Source of the DNA: DASQPR01 sp963831705
Lineage (GTDB): Bacteria; Actinomycetota; Actinomycetes; Mycobacteriales; Micromonosporaceae
Direction: 5' to 3'
DNA: 64,000 nt
Assembly (NCBI GenBank): GCA_963831705.1
Contig: CAWHRE010000010.1
Span: 372,001-436,000 of the forward strand
Made by a program: the position numbers and the translations under genes. Of this stretch, positions 45,476 to 54,670 are shown in pieces (within the stretch, counting starts at the first letter, position 1; every line of letters starts with the position of its first letter). The notes beneath the pieces are model-generated. The model was not told the DNA's origin. It ran no database searches and was given only the letters and a program-made list of their open reading frames with translations.

Positions 45476-48043
45476 ATGCCCGGATTGAATCTGTCCCGCG
45501 ACGAGGCCGCCCGGCGAAGTGCTGAGCTGCACATCGACTCGTACCACATCGACCTTGATCTATCTCTTAGCGGTGACGCGTTCGACTCCATCACGGTGGT
45601 CCGTTTCACGGCACGGGAGCCGGGCAGTTCGACGTTCATGGATCTCGTGGCCAATCGGGTTCGCGCGGCGACGCTGAACGGCCGCGCTCTCGATCCGGCC
45701 GTGGTCTACCGTGACGGCCGGATCGCGCTCGACGGGCTGGCGGCGGAGAACGAAGTGCGGATCGAGGCGGACTGCGCCTACTCGAACAGTGGTCAGGGCC
45801 TTCATCGGACGATCGATGCGGCGGATGGCCGGACGTACCTCTACACCCACTTCGAGGTGCCGGACGCGCGGCGGCTGTTCGCGACGTTCGAGCAGCCGGA
45901 TCTGAAGGCGACGTTCGAGTTCACGGTCACCGCGCCGACCGGCTGGGTGGTGCGGTCGAACTCCCCGACACCACCGCCGGTCGTCCATGGTGACGTCTCG
46001 ACCTGGGCATTCGCGCCGACGCCCCGCATGTCGACGTACATCACAGCGGTGGTCGCGGGCGAGTACCACATCGTGCACGACACACACACGACCGCCGCCG
46101 GCACGGTCATCCCGATGGCGGTCGCGTGCCGCCAATCGCTCGCCGCCCACCTGGATGCCGACAACGTGTTCGAGGTGACGAAGAAGGGCTTCGACTACTA
46201 CATCGAGAAGTTCGGCCGGCCGTACCCGTTCGCGAAGTACGACCAGGTCTTCGTGCCGGAATACAACATCGGCGCGATGGAGAACGTCGGCTGCGTGACC
46301 ATCAACGACCGGCACGTGTTCGACTCGCGGCCGACCGACGCCGATGTCCGGGCGCGGGCGAACACCGTGCTGCACGAGCTGGCCCACATGTGGTTCGGCG
46401 ACCTCGTCACCATGCGCTGGTGGGACGATCTGTGGCTGAAGGAGTCGTTCGCGACGTACGCCGCGTTTCGTTGTCTTGCTGACGTGACCGACTGGTCGTC
46501 GTGGACGGACTTCATCACGCAGAAGGTCTGGGGCCTACGCCAGGACGAGCTGCCGTCGACACATCCGATCGTGGCCGACATCCGGGATCTACACGATGTG
46601 TCGGTGAACTTCGACGGCATCACGTACGCGAAAGGGGCCGCCGTCCTCAAGCAGCTCGTCGCGTGGGTCGGTTCGGACGAGTTCTTCGCCGGCTCGAAGC
46701 TCTACTTCGACACCCACGAGTGGGGCAACACGACGCTCGCCGACTTGCTCGACGCGCTGGAGAAGACGTCCGGCCGGGACCTGACGACCTGGTCGCGCGA
46801 GTGGCTTCAGACCTCCGGCCCGAACACGCTGACACCGGCGTTCACACTCGACCACAACGGTCGCTACACGTCGTTCGAGGTACGCCAGACCGCCTCGCCG
46901 GAGCAGCCGACGCTGCGATCGCACCGCGTCGCGATCGGCCTCTACACGCTGCGTGGCGGCGCCTTGGAGCGGGTCGCACAGGTCGCGTTGGACGTCATCG
47001 GCGCCTCGACCTCGGTGGATGCGCTGATCGGTGTCGAACAGCCGGATCTCGTCCTGCTCAACGACGACGACCTCACGTACGCGAAGATCCGGCTGGATGA
47101 CCGATCACTGGCGACACTGCGCTCGCACATCGGCGCGTTCACCGATTCGCTGCCACGCGCGCTCTGCTGGGCCGCGATCTGGGACATGGTCCGCAATGCG
47201 GAGCTGCCGGCCGGTGACTTTCTGTCCATCACGCTGGCCGGCGTCGATGCCGAGACCGAGATCGGTGTGGTCGAGGATCTTCTGGCCCGACTCGAGTCGA
47301 CGGTCAAGAATTACGTAGCGCCGGCTCACCGGGACGCCGCTCGAAACGCGGTCGTCGACGCGGCCCGGCGCCACCTGTACGCGGCCGAACCCGGTAGCGA
47401 CGTGCAGCTCGCCTGGGCGATGCTCTACATCCGGCTGGCCTCCTCGAGCGACGATCTCGATGTGCTCGATGCGCTGCTGAACGGGTCGCGGCCGATCAAC
47501 GGGCTCGACGTCGACGAGAACGTACGGTGGACGATCACCGGGACGCTCGCGGCCGCCGGACGTCTCGACTCCGATGGCATCCAGGCCCAACTGGCTCGCG
47601 ATCGGACCACGGCCGGCACCGCGCTGGCGTTCGGCGCGCTCGCCGCCCGGCCGACCGCCGCCGCGAAGGCCGAGGCGTGGAAGATGGCGACCGCGAGTGA
47701 CCTCACGAAGAGCAAGCTCGACGCGATCGGCGGCATCCGGCGATCCGGCCGGGCCGGACTCGGTTTCGGCCAGCGGAATCAGGACGAGGTGCTGAGCCCG
47801 TACGTCGATCGGTACTTCGAGGAGATCTCCGGCATCTGGCGCGACCGTACGGTCGAGGTGGCGCGGTCGTTCATCGACGGCTTCTATCCACGGTGGCTCG
47901 CATCGGACCACCTGGTCGAGCAGACCGATGCCTACCTGGATACCGCTTCGCCTGAGCCAGCCGTGCGGCGGTTACTGCTGGAAGCGCGCGACGACGTCGC
48001 CCGGGCCTTGGCCGCGCAACGGTTGGACGCACTCACGAGGTAG
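45476..48043 (+). CDS. pepN: Aminopeptidase N
   Basis: 855 residues, M1 zinc aminopeptidase. Exopeptidase substrate motif GAMEN at about 265-269, zinc motif HELAHMWFGD at about 300-309 with the third ligand in WLKESFATY, and the ERAP1-like C-terminal helical domain (LDVIGASTSVDALIGVEQPDLVLLNDDDLTYAKIRLD). Length and order are normal for the actinobacterial pepN. Cytoplasmic; completes protein turnover. Overlaps the end of the convergent lipoprotein gene by 11 bp. Confidence 0.97.
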   Translation: MPGLNLSRDEAARRSAELHIDSYHIDLDLSLSGDAFDSITVVRFTAREPGSSTFMDLVANRVRAATLNGRALDPAVVYRDGRIALDGLAAENEVRIEADCAYSNSGQGLHRTIDAADGRTYLYTHFEVPDARRLFATFEQPDLKATFEFTVTAPTGWVVRSNSPTPPPVVHGDVSTWAFAPTPRMSTYITAVVAGEYHIVHDTHTTAAGTVIPMAVACRQSLAAHLDADNVFEVTKKGFDYYIEKFGRPYPFAKYDQVFVPEYNIGAMENVGCVTINDRHVFDSRPTDADVRARANTVLHELAHMWFGDLVTMRWWDDLWLKESFATYAAFRCLADVTDWSSWTDFITQKVWGLRQDELPSTHPIVADIRDLHDVSVNFDGITYAKGAAVLKQLVAWVGSDEFFAGSKLYFDTHEWGNTTLADLLDALEKTSGRDLTTWSREWLQTSGPNTLTPAFTLDHNGRYTSFEVRQTASPEQPTLRSHRVAIGLYTLRGGALERVAQVALDVIGASTSVDALIGVEQPDLVLLNDDDLTYAKIRLDDRSLATLRSHIGAFTDSLPRALCWAAIWDMVRNAELPAGDFLSITLAGVDAETEIGVVEDLLARLESTVKNYVAPAHRDAARNAVVDAARRHLYAAEPGSDVQLAWAMLYIRLASSSDDLDVLDALLNGSRPINGLDVDENVRWTITGTLAAAGRLDSDGIQAQLARDRTTAGTALAFGALAARPTAAAKAEAWKMATASDLTKSKLDAIGGIRRSGRAGLGFGQRNQDEVLSPYVDRYFEEISGIWRDRTVEVARSFIDGFYPRWLASDHLVEQTDAYLDTASPEPAVRRLLLEARDDVARALAAQRLDALTR

Positions 48044-48971
48044 CGGGCCACGGCTTATCGATGATCTTTCCGATCGCGATCGCGAGACCCCGGCCGTCCG
48101 CAAGCATCACGGTGGGGCCGCCGGCGATGGCGAGATTGGCGCTCGAGCATCCGGCCGGCTTGATTGTGGCGGTCGCGACGAGGGCCTGCGCAGCGTCATG
48201 GAACACGGCCGTCATCCGCTCTCCCCCGTCGAACGGACACGGGATCGCGACGCCCGTGTATGGGTAGAGCTGCGCGTCGTTGAGCACGTTCACGATCGCG
48301 GCGACCTGGGCCGGATCGTTTACGGCCACCGGGCCTTGCGGCTTCGGCTGCGGGCCGCCCATCGCGATCGGCTGGTATGTGATCGTCACCGATGTCGCGG
48401 TGGCCGGGATCGCCGATGCCGGATCACGAGCCGGTTGCCACGTCGCGACCGCGTCGACCCGGATGATCGTACGGCCGTCGTACGCGGTCGCGGTCACCTC
48501 CAACGCACGGTCGAGCAGCACGCCGGTGATCTCCGGCCACGAGTAGCCAACGCCGTACTCGACGCCGCCGCTGGGCGTACCGGCGCTGGACGTACCGTCG
48601 GCGGGTGCGGCGCCGGCCGGACGCGGCACCGCCGCGATGACCGTCTTCGCGCTGCCCCCGGCCATCGACCAGTAACGGACGTTGTCGATCTGGTTCGGGT
48701 TGACGTCCATACCGAGCGCCGATTGGGTCAGCACCCCGGTCGGTGCGTGCGCGAGCGCGGTTGCCCCGCTCGGTGGCCGGTACGTGTTGAGGATGCGTTG
48801 CGCCTCGGTGACGGCGGCGGCCCGGTTCTCGGCCGACGTACGGACGGCGTTCGGCGATGCCGATGGCGGCATGGTCGGCGGCTGTTTCTGCGCTGTCGTG
48901 GCTCCGGGACTGGCACAACCCGCCAGTACGAGAGCCGCCAAGACCGCGCACATCCGACTCGACATCTTCAT
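48033..48971 (-). CDS. Putative lipoprotein of unknown function
   Basis: 312 residues with a lipoprotein signal peptide and lipobox LAGC (MSSRMCAVLAALVLAGC), then a Pro/Ala-rich linker. The rest is a soluble extracytoplasmic domain (ITGVLLDRALEVTATAYDGRTIIRVDAVATW, and CPFDGGERMTAVFHDAAQALVATATIKPAGC with a possible disulfide). No enzyme motif is recognised. It follows RNase J after 35 bp but is probably a separate function. Confidence 0.78.
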   Translation of the reverse strand: MKMSSRMCAVLAALVLAGCASPGATTAQKQPPTMPPSASPNAVRTSAENRAAAVTEAQRILNTYRPPSGATALAHAPTGVLTQSALGMDVNPNQIDNVRYWSMAGGSAKTVIAAVPRPAGAAPADGTSSAGTPSGGVEYGVGYSWPEITGVLLDRALEVTATAYDGRTIIRVDAVATWQPARDPASAIPATATSVTITYQPIAMGGPQPKPQGPVAVNDPAQVAAIVNVLNDAQLYPYTGVAIPCPFDGGERMTAVFHDAAQALVATATIKPAGCSSANLAIAGGPTVMLADGRGLAIAIGKIIDKPWPATS

Positions 48972-49006
48972 GGCGGTAGGACGTACGCGGTCGGCGAGCG
49001 GTTCCC

Positions 49007-50695
49007 TTAAACCTCGACGACGTTCGGGACGATCATCGGACGGCGGCGGTACTTGTCGTTGACCCAGCGGCCGATCGTCCGACGGACCACCTGTTGGAGC
49101 TGGTGCGGATCGGTGATGCCGTCAAGCGCGGCTCGGTCGAGCGCCTCGGTCACCACCGGCAGAACGGCCTCGAACAGCGCCGGATCGTCGGTGAAGCCCT
49201 TGGCGGACACGGTCGGACCGCCCACCACCTTGCCGGTGACCGAGTCGACGACGACGGTGCACGCGATGAAGCCGCCGTCGCCGAGGATGCGCCGCTCGGT
49301 GAGCAGCGATTCGTTGACGTCACCAACAGCAAGTCCGTCGACGTATACGTACCGGCATTTGACGTGGCCGACGATCCGGGCCCGGCCGTCCACGAGGTCG
49401 ACGACATCGCCGTCCTCGCAGATCATCACGCGGTCCTCGGAGACGCCGGAGACGATCGCCAGGCGCGCGTGCGCGCGCAGGTGCCGCCACTCGCCGTGTA
49501 CCGGCATGAAGTTGCTCGGCTTCACGACGTTGAGCAGGTAGAGCAGTTCACCGGCGGGCGAATGGCCGGAGACGTGCACCTTCGCCACGTCCTTGTGTAC
49601 GACGAACGCGCCGCCCCGGGACAGCTGGTTGATGACCCGGTACACCGCGGTCTCGTTGCCCGGAACGAGCGACGACGCGAGTACCACCGTGTCACCCGGC
49701 TCGATCGTGATGTGCCGGTGGTCGCCGGTCGCCATCCGGCCGAGCGCGCTCATCGGCTCACCTTGCGAACCGGTCGACATCAGCACGAGCTGCTCCGGCG
49801 CGAGCGTCATCGCTTCGTCCAGGCTGACCACGAGGCCGTTCGGCACGTGCAACAGGCCCAGATCACGGGCGATGCCCATGTTCCGGACCATCGACCGGCC
49901 GATCAGCGCGACCTTCCGGCCGTGCACCGACGCCGAATCCATCACCTGCTGTACGCGGTGCACGTGCGACGCGAACGACGCCACGATGATCCGGCCCTTC
50001 GCCTTCGCGAAGATCGAGTCGAGAACCGGGCCGATGTCACGCTCTGGCGTGACGAAGCCCGGAATCTCGGCGTTCGTCGAGTCCGAGAGCAGCAGATCGA
50101 CGCCTTCGCCGCCGAGCCGGGCGAAGCCGGCCAGGTCGGTGATCCGGCCGTCCAACGGCAGCTGGTCCATCTTGAAGTCGCCGGTGTGCAGTACGACGCC
50201 GGCCTCGGTCTTCACAGCCACCGCGAGCGCATCCGGGATCGAGTGGTTCACCGCGAAGAACTCGCACTCGAACGGCCCGATCCGCTCGGTCTGGCCTTCC
50301 TGCACCGTCAACGTGTACGGCGTGATCCGGCGCTCGGACAGCTTCGCCTCGACCAGCGCGAGCGTGAATTTCGAGCCGACCAGCGGGATGTCGGTCTTGT
50401 GCGCCAGCAGATAGGGCACCGCGCCGATGTGGTCCTCGTGCCCGTGCGTCAGCACGATCGCAAGAACGTCGTCGAGCCGGTCCATGATGGACGAGAAGTC
50501 CGGCAGGATCAGGTCGACGCCTGGCTGATCGACGTCCGGAAACAGCACGCCGCAATCGATGATGAGCAGCTTGCCGTCGCACTCGAACACGGTCATGTTG
50601 CGACCGATCGCACCCAGGCCGCCGAGTGGCGTCACGCGCAGGGCGCCCGCGCCGAGCGGAGGTGGTGTATCCAGTTCCTGGTGGGCTTGGCTCAC
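49007..50695 (-). CDS. rnj: Ribonuclease J
   Basis: 562 residues. Metallo-beta-lactamase/beta-CASP ribonuclease with 5'-exo and endo activity on mRNA and rRNA. Motifs: LGGLGAIGRNMTVFE, metal site LTHGHEDHIGAVPYL, DSTNAEIPG, beta-CASP FASHVHRVQQV, MSTGSQGEPMSAL and HVSGHSPAGELLYLL. GTG start overlaps the dapA stop (GTGA), the standard actinobacterial dapA-rnj coupling. Confidence 0.96.
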   Translation of the reverse strand: MSQAHQELDTPPPLGAGALRVTPLGGLGAIGRNMTVFECDGKLLIIDCGVLFPDVDQPGVDLILPDFSSIMDRLDDVLAIVLTHGHEDHIGAVPYLLAHKTDIPLVGSKFTLALVEAKLSERRITPYTLTVQEGQTERIGPFECEFFAVNHSIPDALAVAVKTEAGVVLHTGDFKMDQLPLDGRITDLAGFARLGGEGVDLLLSDSTNAEIPGFVTPERDIGPVLDSIFAKAKGRIIVASFASHVHRVQQVMDSASVHGRKVALIGRSMVRNMGIARDLGLLHVPNGLVVSLDEAMTLAPEQLVLMSTGSQGEPMSALGRMATGDHRHITIEPGDTVVLASSLVPGNETAVYRVINQLSRGGAFVVHKDVAKVHVSGHSPAGELLYLLNVVKPSNFMPVHGEWRHLRAHARLAIVSGVSEDRVMICEDGDVVDLVDGRARIVGHVKCRYVYVDGLAVGDVNESLLTERRILGDGGFIACTVVVDSVTGKVVGGPTVSAKGFTDDPALFEAVLPVVTEALDRAALDGITDPHQLQQVVRRTIGRWVNDKYRRRPMIVPNVVEV

Positions 50696-51618
50696 GAGCG
50701 CGCCTCCGACAGGTCGGCCAGCTTGACGCCGGCCGCGGCAGCGTCGGTGCGCAGCTGCTCGCGCTCGGCCGGTGATGCGTCCACGAGCGGCAACCGGACC
50801 GGCCCTGCGGGCAGGCCGAGCATTTCCAGACCGGCCTTCGTCAGCATCACGCCCTGCGTCCGGAAGATGCCGGTGAACAGCGGGAGCAGCCGATGGTGCA
50901 GCTCGGTGGCGGTGGTGACGTCACCGGCCTCGTACGCCTCAATCATCTTTTTGGTCCCCGGGCCGATGAAGTGCGTCGATGTGCCCACCATGCCGACCGC
51001 GCCCACCGCGAGCATCGGCAGCGTGAACGGGTCACTGCCGCAATAGAACGCGAGATCGGTGCGCTTCGTGACCCATGAGGTCGCGGTGACGTCATCCTTC
51101 GCATCCTTGACCGCGACGATGCGCGGGTGCTGCGCAAGGCGTACCAACGTCTCGGTGTCGATCGGAGCGCCGGTGCGGTGCGGGACGTCATACAGCACGA
51201 TCGGCAATCCGGACGCGTCCGCGACCGCCGTGAAGTGCGCGATCAACGCGGTCTGCGGTGGCTTGTTGTAGTAGGGCGTGACCACCAACAGGGCGTCCGC
51301 GCCCGCCTTTTCCGCCGTCTCGGCGAGCTCGATCGTGTGCCGGGTGTCGTTCGTGCCGACGCCGGCGACAATGTGTGCCCGGTCGCCGACCGCCTCGATC
51401 ACGGTTCTCAGCAGGAGTTCCTTCTCGGTGTCGGTCGTCGTCGGCGATTCGCCGGCCGTACCGTTGATCACCAGAGCGTCGTTCTGCTGCTCGTCCACCA
51501 TGTATGTGGCGAGGCGCGCGGCCCCGTCGAGGTCAAGCGTGCCGTCCGCGTGAAACGGTGTGATCATGGCGGACACCAACCGACCGAACGGACGGCGCGG
51601 GTCCTCGGTGCGAGTCAT
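50692..51618 (-). CDS. dapA: 4-hydroxy-tetrahydrodipicolinate synthase
   Basis: 308 residues, TIM-barrel aldolase condensing pyruvate with aspartate semialdehyde for lysine and diaminopimelate. Family motifs GRLVSAMITPFHADGTLD, GTAGESPTTTDTEKE, VVTPYYNKPPQ (catalytic Tyr), and the Schiff-base lysine in RIVAVKDAKDD. Between thyX (50 bp upstream) and RNase J (overlap). Confidence 0.96.
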   Translation of the reverse strand: MTRTEDPRRPFGRLVSAMITPFHADGTLDLDGAARLATYMVDEQQNDALVINGTAGESPTTTDTEKELLLRTVIEAVGDRAHIVAGVGTNDTRHTIELAETAEKAGADALLVVTPYYNKPPQTALIAHFTAVADASGLPIVLYDVPHRTGAPIDTETLVRLAQHPRIVAVKDAKDDVTATSWVTKRTDLAFYCGSDPFTLPMLAVGAVGMVGTSTHFIGPGTKKMIEAYEAGDVTTATELHHRLLPLFTGIFRTQGVMLTKAGLEMLGLPAGPVRLPLVDASPAEREQLRTDAAAAGVKLADLSEARS

Positions 51619-51667
51619 CTCAATCCCCGCTCTGCGAGTGTCATAGTTTCCAACCTAACGTGAGTTC

Positions 51668-52423
51668 TCAGCCCTCTGCGACAAACGGGCTGGCTGCGAT
51701 ATGGGTTCCATCGGTAAGGGTCGAGATCGTGAAGTCATTGAAGACGTTCGGCGCGATCACCCGCAGCTGTCGAAGGCATTCGACCGCGATATCGCGGATC
51801 TCCACATCCACGTGCTCGCCTCCACGCATCGCGATGAAGTGGCGCCACGCTCGATAGTTCCCGGTGACGACGATACGAGTTTCCGTGCCGAACGGGCGAA
51901 CGGCACGCGCGGCCTGCCGAGCCTGCTTGCGGAGGAGGGTCGCGTTCGGCAGTTCGGCGAAACGCTTCTCCAAACCCTCGACCAATGAGCGGTACGCATC
52001 GTCGGCGGCCTCGACCGCCGCCAGGAACAGGGCGTGCATCTCCGGATCCGCGGCGACCATGTCCGGCTCGACCACGGTGTCCTGCTCCGGAGCGTACCGC
52101 TGAGAGAGTTGGCTGCAGGAGAAGTGCCGGTGCCGGATGAGTTCATGGGACACCGATGACGAAATGCCGGTGAGATAGAACGTGGCGGTCGCGTGCTCGA
52201 TGACCGACAGGTGGCCCACCTCGAGGATGTGCCGCAGGTAGCCCGCGTTCGTCGCGGTAGCCGGCTTCGGCTTGTCCCACGCCTGGTAACAGGCCCGACC
52301 GGCGAATTCGGCGAGCGCCTCACCGCCGTCGGCGTCGGTCGTCCACGGGATGTCCTCCGGCGCCTGGAACTGGGTCCAGCCAATCAGCCGCACGGTCGAC
52401 GAGACGATCTCGGACACTCGCAC
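51668..52423 (-). CDS. thyX: Flavin-dependent thymidylate synthase
   Basis: 251 residues, GTG start. Makes dTMP with FAD/NADPH. The ThyX signature is RHRHFSCSQLSQRY (RHRx7S type), with the nucleotide-binding ATATFYLTGISSSVSHELIRHRH and C-terminal GNYRAWRHFIAMRGGEHVDVEIR. Upstream region shared with the RHH regulator gene. Confidence 0.96.
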   Translation of the reverse strand: MRVSEIVSSTVRLIGWTQFQAPEDIPWTTDADGGEALAEFAGRACYQAWDKPKPATATNAGYLRHILEVGHLSVIEHATATFYLTGISSSVSHELIRHRHFSCSQLSQRYAPEQDTVVEPDMVAADPEMHALFLAAVEAADDAYRSLVEGLEKRFAELPNATLLRKQARQAARAVRPFGTETRIVVTGNYRAWRHFIAMRGGEHVDVEIRDIAVECLRQLRVIAPNVFNDFTISTLTDGTHIAASPFVAEG

Positions 52424-52517
52424 GACCCCTTTACCGACCCTTTTGCTAACCGCGGATCGCGGTGGCGACCGTACCCGAGCCTAACGGGCGGCGCCGAGTT
52501 CGCAGGTTCCGCCCGGG

Positions 52518-52602
52518 TGACGTCATATTTGCGTACTCGCGCATCAACGTGGCGTCAGAGATGACTTGACATGACGCCTTGCATGACGTCATGATGACGT
52601 CA
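52518..52602. promoter_or_regulatory. Operator/promoter array of TGACGTCA palindromes before the RHH regulator
   Basis: Three exact TGACGTCA octamers at 52518-52525, 52584-52591 and 52595-52602. The last two are 11 bp apart, one helical turn. An imperfect larger inverted pair GGCGTCA (52551) and TGACGCC (52572) lies between. TTGACA (52566-52571) with an 18-bp spacer to CATGAT (52590-52595) predicts a start at the ATG 52602, so the mRNA is probably leaderless and two of the three octamers cover the -10 and the start. Confidence 0.7.
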
Positions 52603-53120
52603 TGGATTTGACACCGTACATCGAGGGCCTGCGGCGGGACCTGACGGCCACCGCCGAGCCGGGTGGCCCGGACGTGACCCGCGCGGCCGCGTTGCTCACC
52701 GGATCGATCGAGGCGTCCGCGCGGCTCTGCCTGCTGGAAGCGCTGTCCGACGCGGCTGCCGAGATCACCGCGAAATTGGGTACGGCCACCGTCGACGTAC
52801 GGCTCCGGGGCCGCGATGCCGACCTGACCGTCACCCAGCTCGCGCTGCCCGAACCCGAGCAACCGGCGGCGCAGAGCCCGATGCCGGCCGATAGTGGCGA
52901 GCTGACCCGGATCACGCTGCGCCTGCCCGAAGGACTCAAGGAACAGGCCGAGCGAGCCGCCGCGCTCGAAGGCATCTCGGTCAACGCGTGGCTCGTCCGC
53001 GCCGTGGCACAAGCACTCAGTTTCCGGCCCGGACCGCAAGGCCCCGGGATGCCGCCACCACCCATGCCCCCAGGAAATCACCGATCCGGCCGCCGTCTGA
53101 CCGGATTCGCCCAAGCGTGA
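52602..53120 (+). CDS. Ribbon-helix-helix DNA-binding protein (HicB/Arc-like C-terminus)
   Basis: 172 residues from ATG 52602, probably leaderless. The N-terminal 95 residues look like a HicB-type fold (LTPYIEGLRRDLTATAEPGG, RLRGRDADLTVTQLAL). A C-terminal ribbon-helix-helix follows: LTRITLRLPEGLKEQAERAAALEGISVNAWLVRAVAQALS at about 105-145. The tail is Pro/Gly-rich. RHH dimers bind short palindromes, and TGACGTCA sites cover its own promoter, so autorepression is likely. No HicA toxin is adjacent; the next genes encode a 48-residue protein and a DUF4097 protein. Confidence 0.85.
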   Translation: MDLTPYIEGLRRDLTATAEPGGPDVTRAAALLTGSIEASARLCLLEALSDAAAEITAKLGTATVDVRLRGRDADLTVTQLALPEPEQPAAQSPMPADSGELTRITLRLPEGLKEQAERAAALEGISVNAWLVRAVAQALSFRPGPQGPGMPPPPMPPGNHRSGRRLTGFAQA

Positions 53121-53128
53121 GGACTGAC

Positions 53129-53275
53129 ATGTCACAGGAATCGAACCGCCGCTCCCGCCGCCACGCCGGTCACCGCAGGCCCTCCGTCCACATGGCGGAG
53201 AAGCGGACCGAAGAACTCATGAACCATCCGTCGTTCAAGTACACGTTCGTCAACCAACACTCGAGGGGTATGTGA
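53129..53275 (+). CDS. 48-residue basic protein between RHH and DUF4097 genes
   Basis: A short ORF, MSQESNRRSRRHAGHRRPSV through HPSFKYTFVNQHSRGM, beginning 8 nt after the RHH stop with GAGGAC before it, and ending in an overlap with the GTG of the DUF4097 gene. Codon third positions are G/C-rich and the frame is exactly bracketed by its neighbours, so it is probably translated. Rich in Arg and His; no family is recognised. Confidence 0.6.
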   Translation: MSQESNRRSRRHAGHRRPSVHMAEKRTEELMNHPSFKYTFVNQHSRGM

Positions 53276-53277
53276 TC

Positions 53278-54087
53278 ATGTACGAGTTCCCCAGCACCGG
53301 TCCCATCACCGCGGACCTTCAGATCGCGTCGGGCCTGCTCCGCGTGGTCGCCGAACCCCGGGACACCGTCACCGTCTCGGTCACGCCGGTCAAGGACAAC
53401 GAGAACGGTCGCGCCGCGGCGGAGGCGGTCGGCGTGGAAATGGTCGGCGACCGGCTGACCGTCACCACGCCAAACCTCAAGGGCTTCGGTTTCATCCGCC
53501 GAGGTGGCGACCTGATCATCGAGGCGCACATCCCGGCCGAATCGGCCTTGGAAGCCCGGCTCGCCTCCGCCGACCTGATCGTCGACGGACGGCTCACGAG
53601 AGCACACATCGACAGCGCATCCGGCGATATTCAGATCCCGTTCGTGGCCGGCGACCTATCGAGCCACTCGGCCAGCGGCGACAGCGAGATCGGCGTCGTG
53701 GGCGGCAATCTGGCGGCCGAGTCGGCATCCGGCGATCTGCGGATCGCATCGATCGGTGGGGACGCGCAGGTGCGGTCGGCCAGCGGCGACATCACGATCG
53801 GGACGATCGGTGCGTCGTCGAAGGTAAACACGGCGTCCGGCGACATCAGGATCGGGTCGTGCGTACGAGGTGAGACGCGGATCAACACCGCGTCGGGAGA
53901 CGTCCGAATCGGCGTCGCCGAGGGTACGGCCGTCTGGCTGGACCTCAACACGGCGAGCGGCGACACGCACAGCCAGCTGCCGGTCTCCGAGACCCCGCCG
54001 ACCGGCACCGAGCCGACGCTGACCCTGCATGTCCGTACGGCCAGCGGAGACATCGCCGTGGCACGCGCGGCCCGCCAACCGGCATAG
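53278..54087 (+). CDS. DUF4097 beta-helix/adhesin-like protein
   Basis: 269 residues from ATG 53278 (GTG 53272 also possible; GAGGGG fits the ATG better). From about residue 110 it has tandem turns of the form SASGDI/NTASGDI (IDSASGDIQ, SHSASGDSE, AESASGDLR, VRSASGDIT, VNTASGDIR, INTASGDVR, LNTASGDTH, VRTASGDIA): eight units about 15-22 residues apart, the DUF4097 right-handed beta-solenoid. No signal peptide, so cytoplasmic. Operon with the RHH regulator and the 48-residue protein. Confidence 0.88.
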   Translation: MYEFPSTGPITADLQIASGLLRVVAEPRDTVTVSVTPVKDNENGRAAAEAVGVEMVGDRLTVTTPNLKGFGFIRRGGDLIIEAHIPAESALEARLASADLIVDGRLTRAHIDSASGDIQIPFVAGDLSSHSASGDSEIGVVGGNLAAESASGDLRIASIGGDAQVRSASGDITIGTIGASSKVNTASGDIRIGSCVRGETRINTASGDVRIGVAEGTAVWLDLNTASGDTHSQLPVSETPPTGTEPTLTLHVRTASGDIAVARAARQPA

Positions 54088-54098
54088 CTCCTTGACGG

Positions 54099-54130
54099 CG
54101 CCGCCCCCTCGGATTCGAGGTCGGGCGGCG
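54099..54130. terminator. Bidirectional terminator after DUF4097
   Basis: Nested hairpin: CGCCGCCC...GGGCGGCG outside and CCTCG-GATT-CGAGG inside, in the 58-bp gap between the convergent DUF4097 and DUF2752 genes. Confidence 0.78.
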
Positions 54131-54145
54131 TCGGCGTGACAGTCC

Positions 54146-54664
54146 TACACGAACATCCAGGTAAACGGCGCCCAGGGCAGGTTGCGCAGAATCGTGAAGG
54201 CCAGCCAGACGCCAAGGAAGATCGACACGAACCGTGGCGAGATGTTCAGGTACGGCAGGCGCCAGCGGAACATGCGGTTGCCGGCCCACGAGATGTACAT
54301 GTAGACCAGGAACGGGGCCGCGAAGACCGCGATGATGTGACTGCGCGCCGCGGCCGGAATGTTGCCGTGCAGCAGGTACCAGAATGCGCGGGTGCCGCCG
54401 CAGCCTGGGCAGTCGAAGCCGGTCGTCAGCTTGACAATGCAGGTGGGCGATGCGAACGCGCCTGACTCGGTCGGGATTGAGCGCCAACGTGTAGGCGACG
54501 CCGCCGGTGAAGCACACCAGAATCGACAGCGGCGCGAGCCAGGTCGGCCACCTGCTGATCTGCCGGGTCATGAACGAATTGAAATGACCGTCGGACTGCG
54601 CGTAATACGCCGGAACGGCCACCATCGGACCAGGATTGGCAGACCTGTCCATCGTTTCCGTCAT
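54146..54664 (-). pseudogene. DUF2752 membrane protein, one +1 frameshift
   Basis: The first half reads to VAYTLALNPDRV; then one extra base near 54463 (GTC-A-GGC) must be skipped. The sequence then continues as GAFASPTCIVKLTTGFDCPG, with the family hallmark DCPGCGGTRAFWYLLHGN, and three more helices ending FTWMFV. About 172 residues in total, normal for the family. Without correction the protein is lost. See the findings for the insertion pattern shared with lhr and the ycaQ-like gene. Confidence 0.8.
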
Positions 54665-54670
54665 GGCCGC

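Noticed and set aside
52518..52602. A CRISPR or iteron array because TGACGTCA recurs
   Set aside because: Only three octamers, palindromic, at a promoter; no spacers of constant length.
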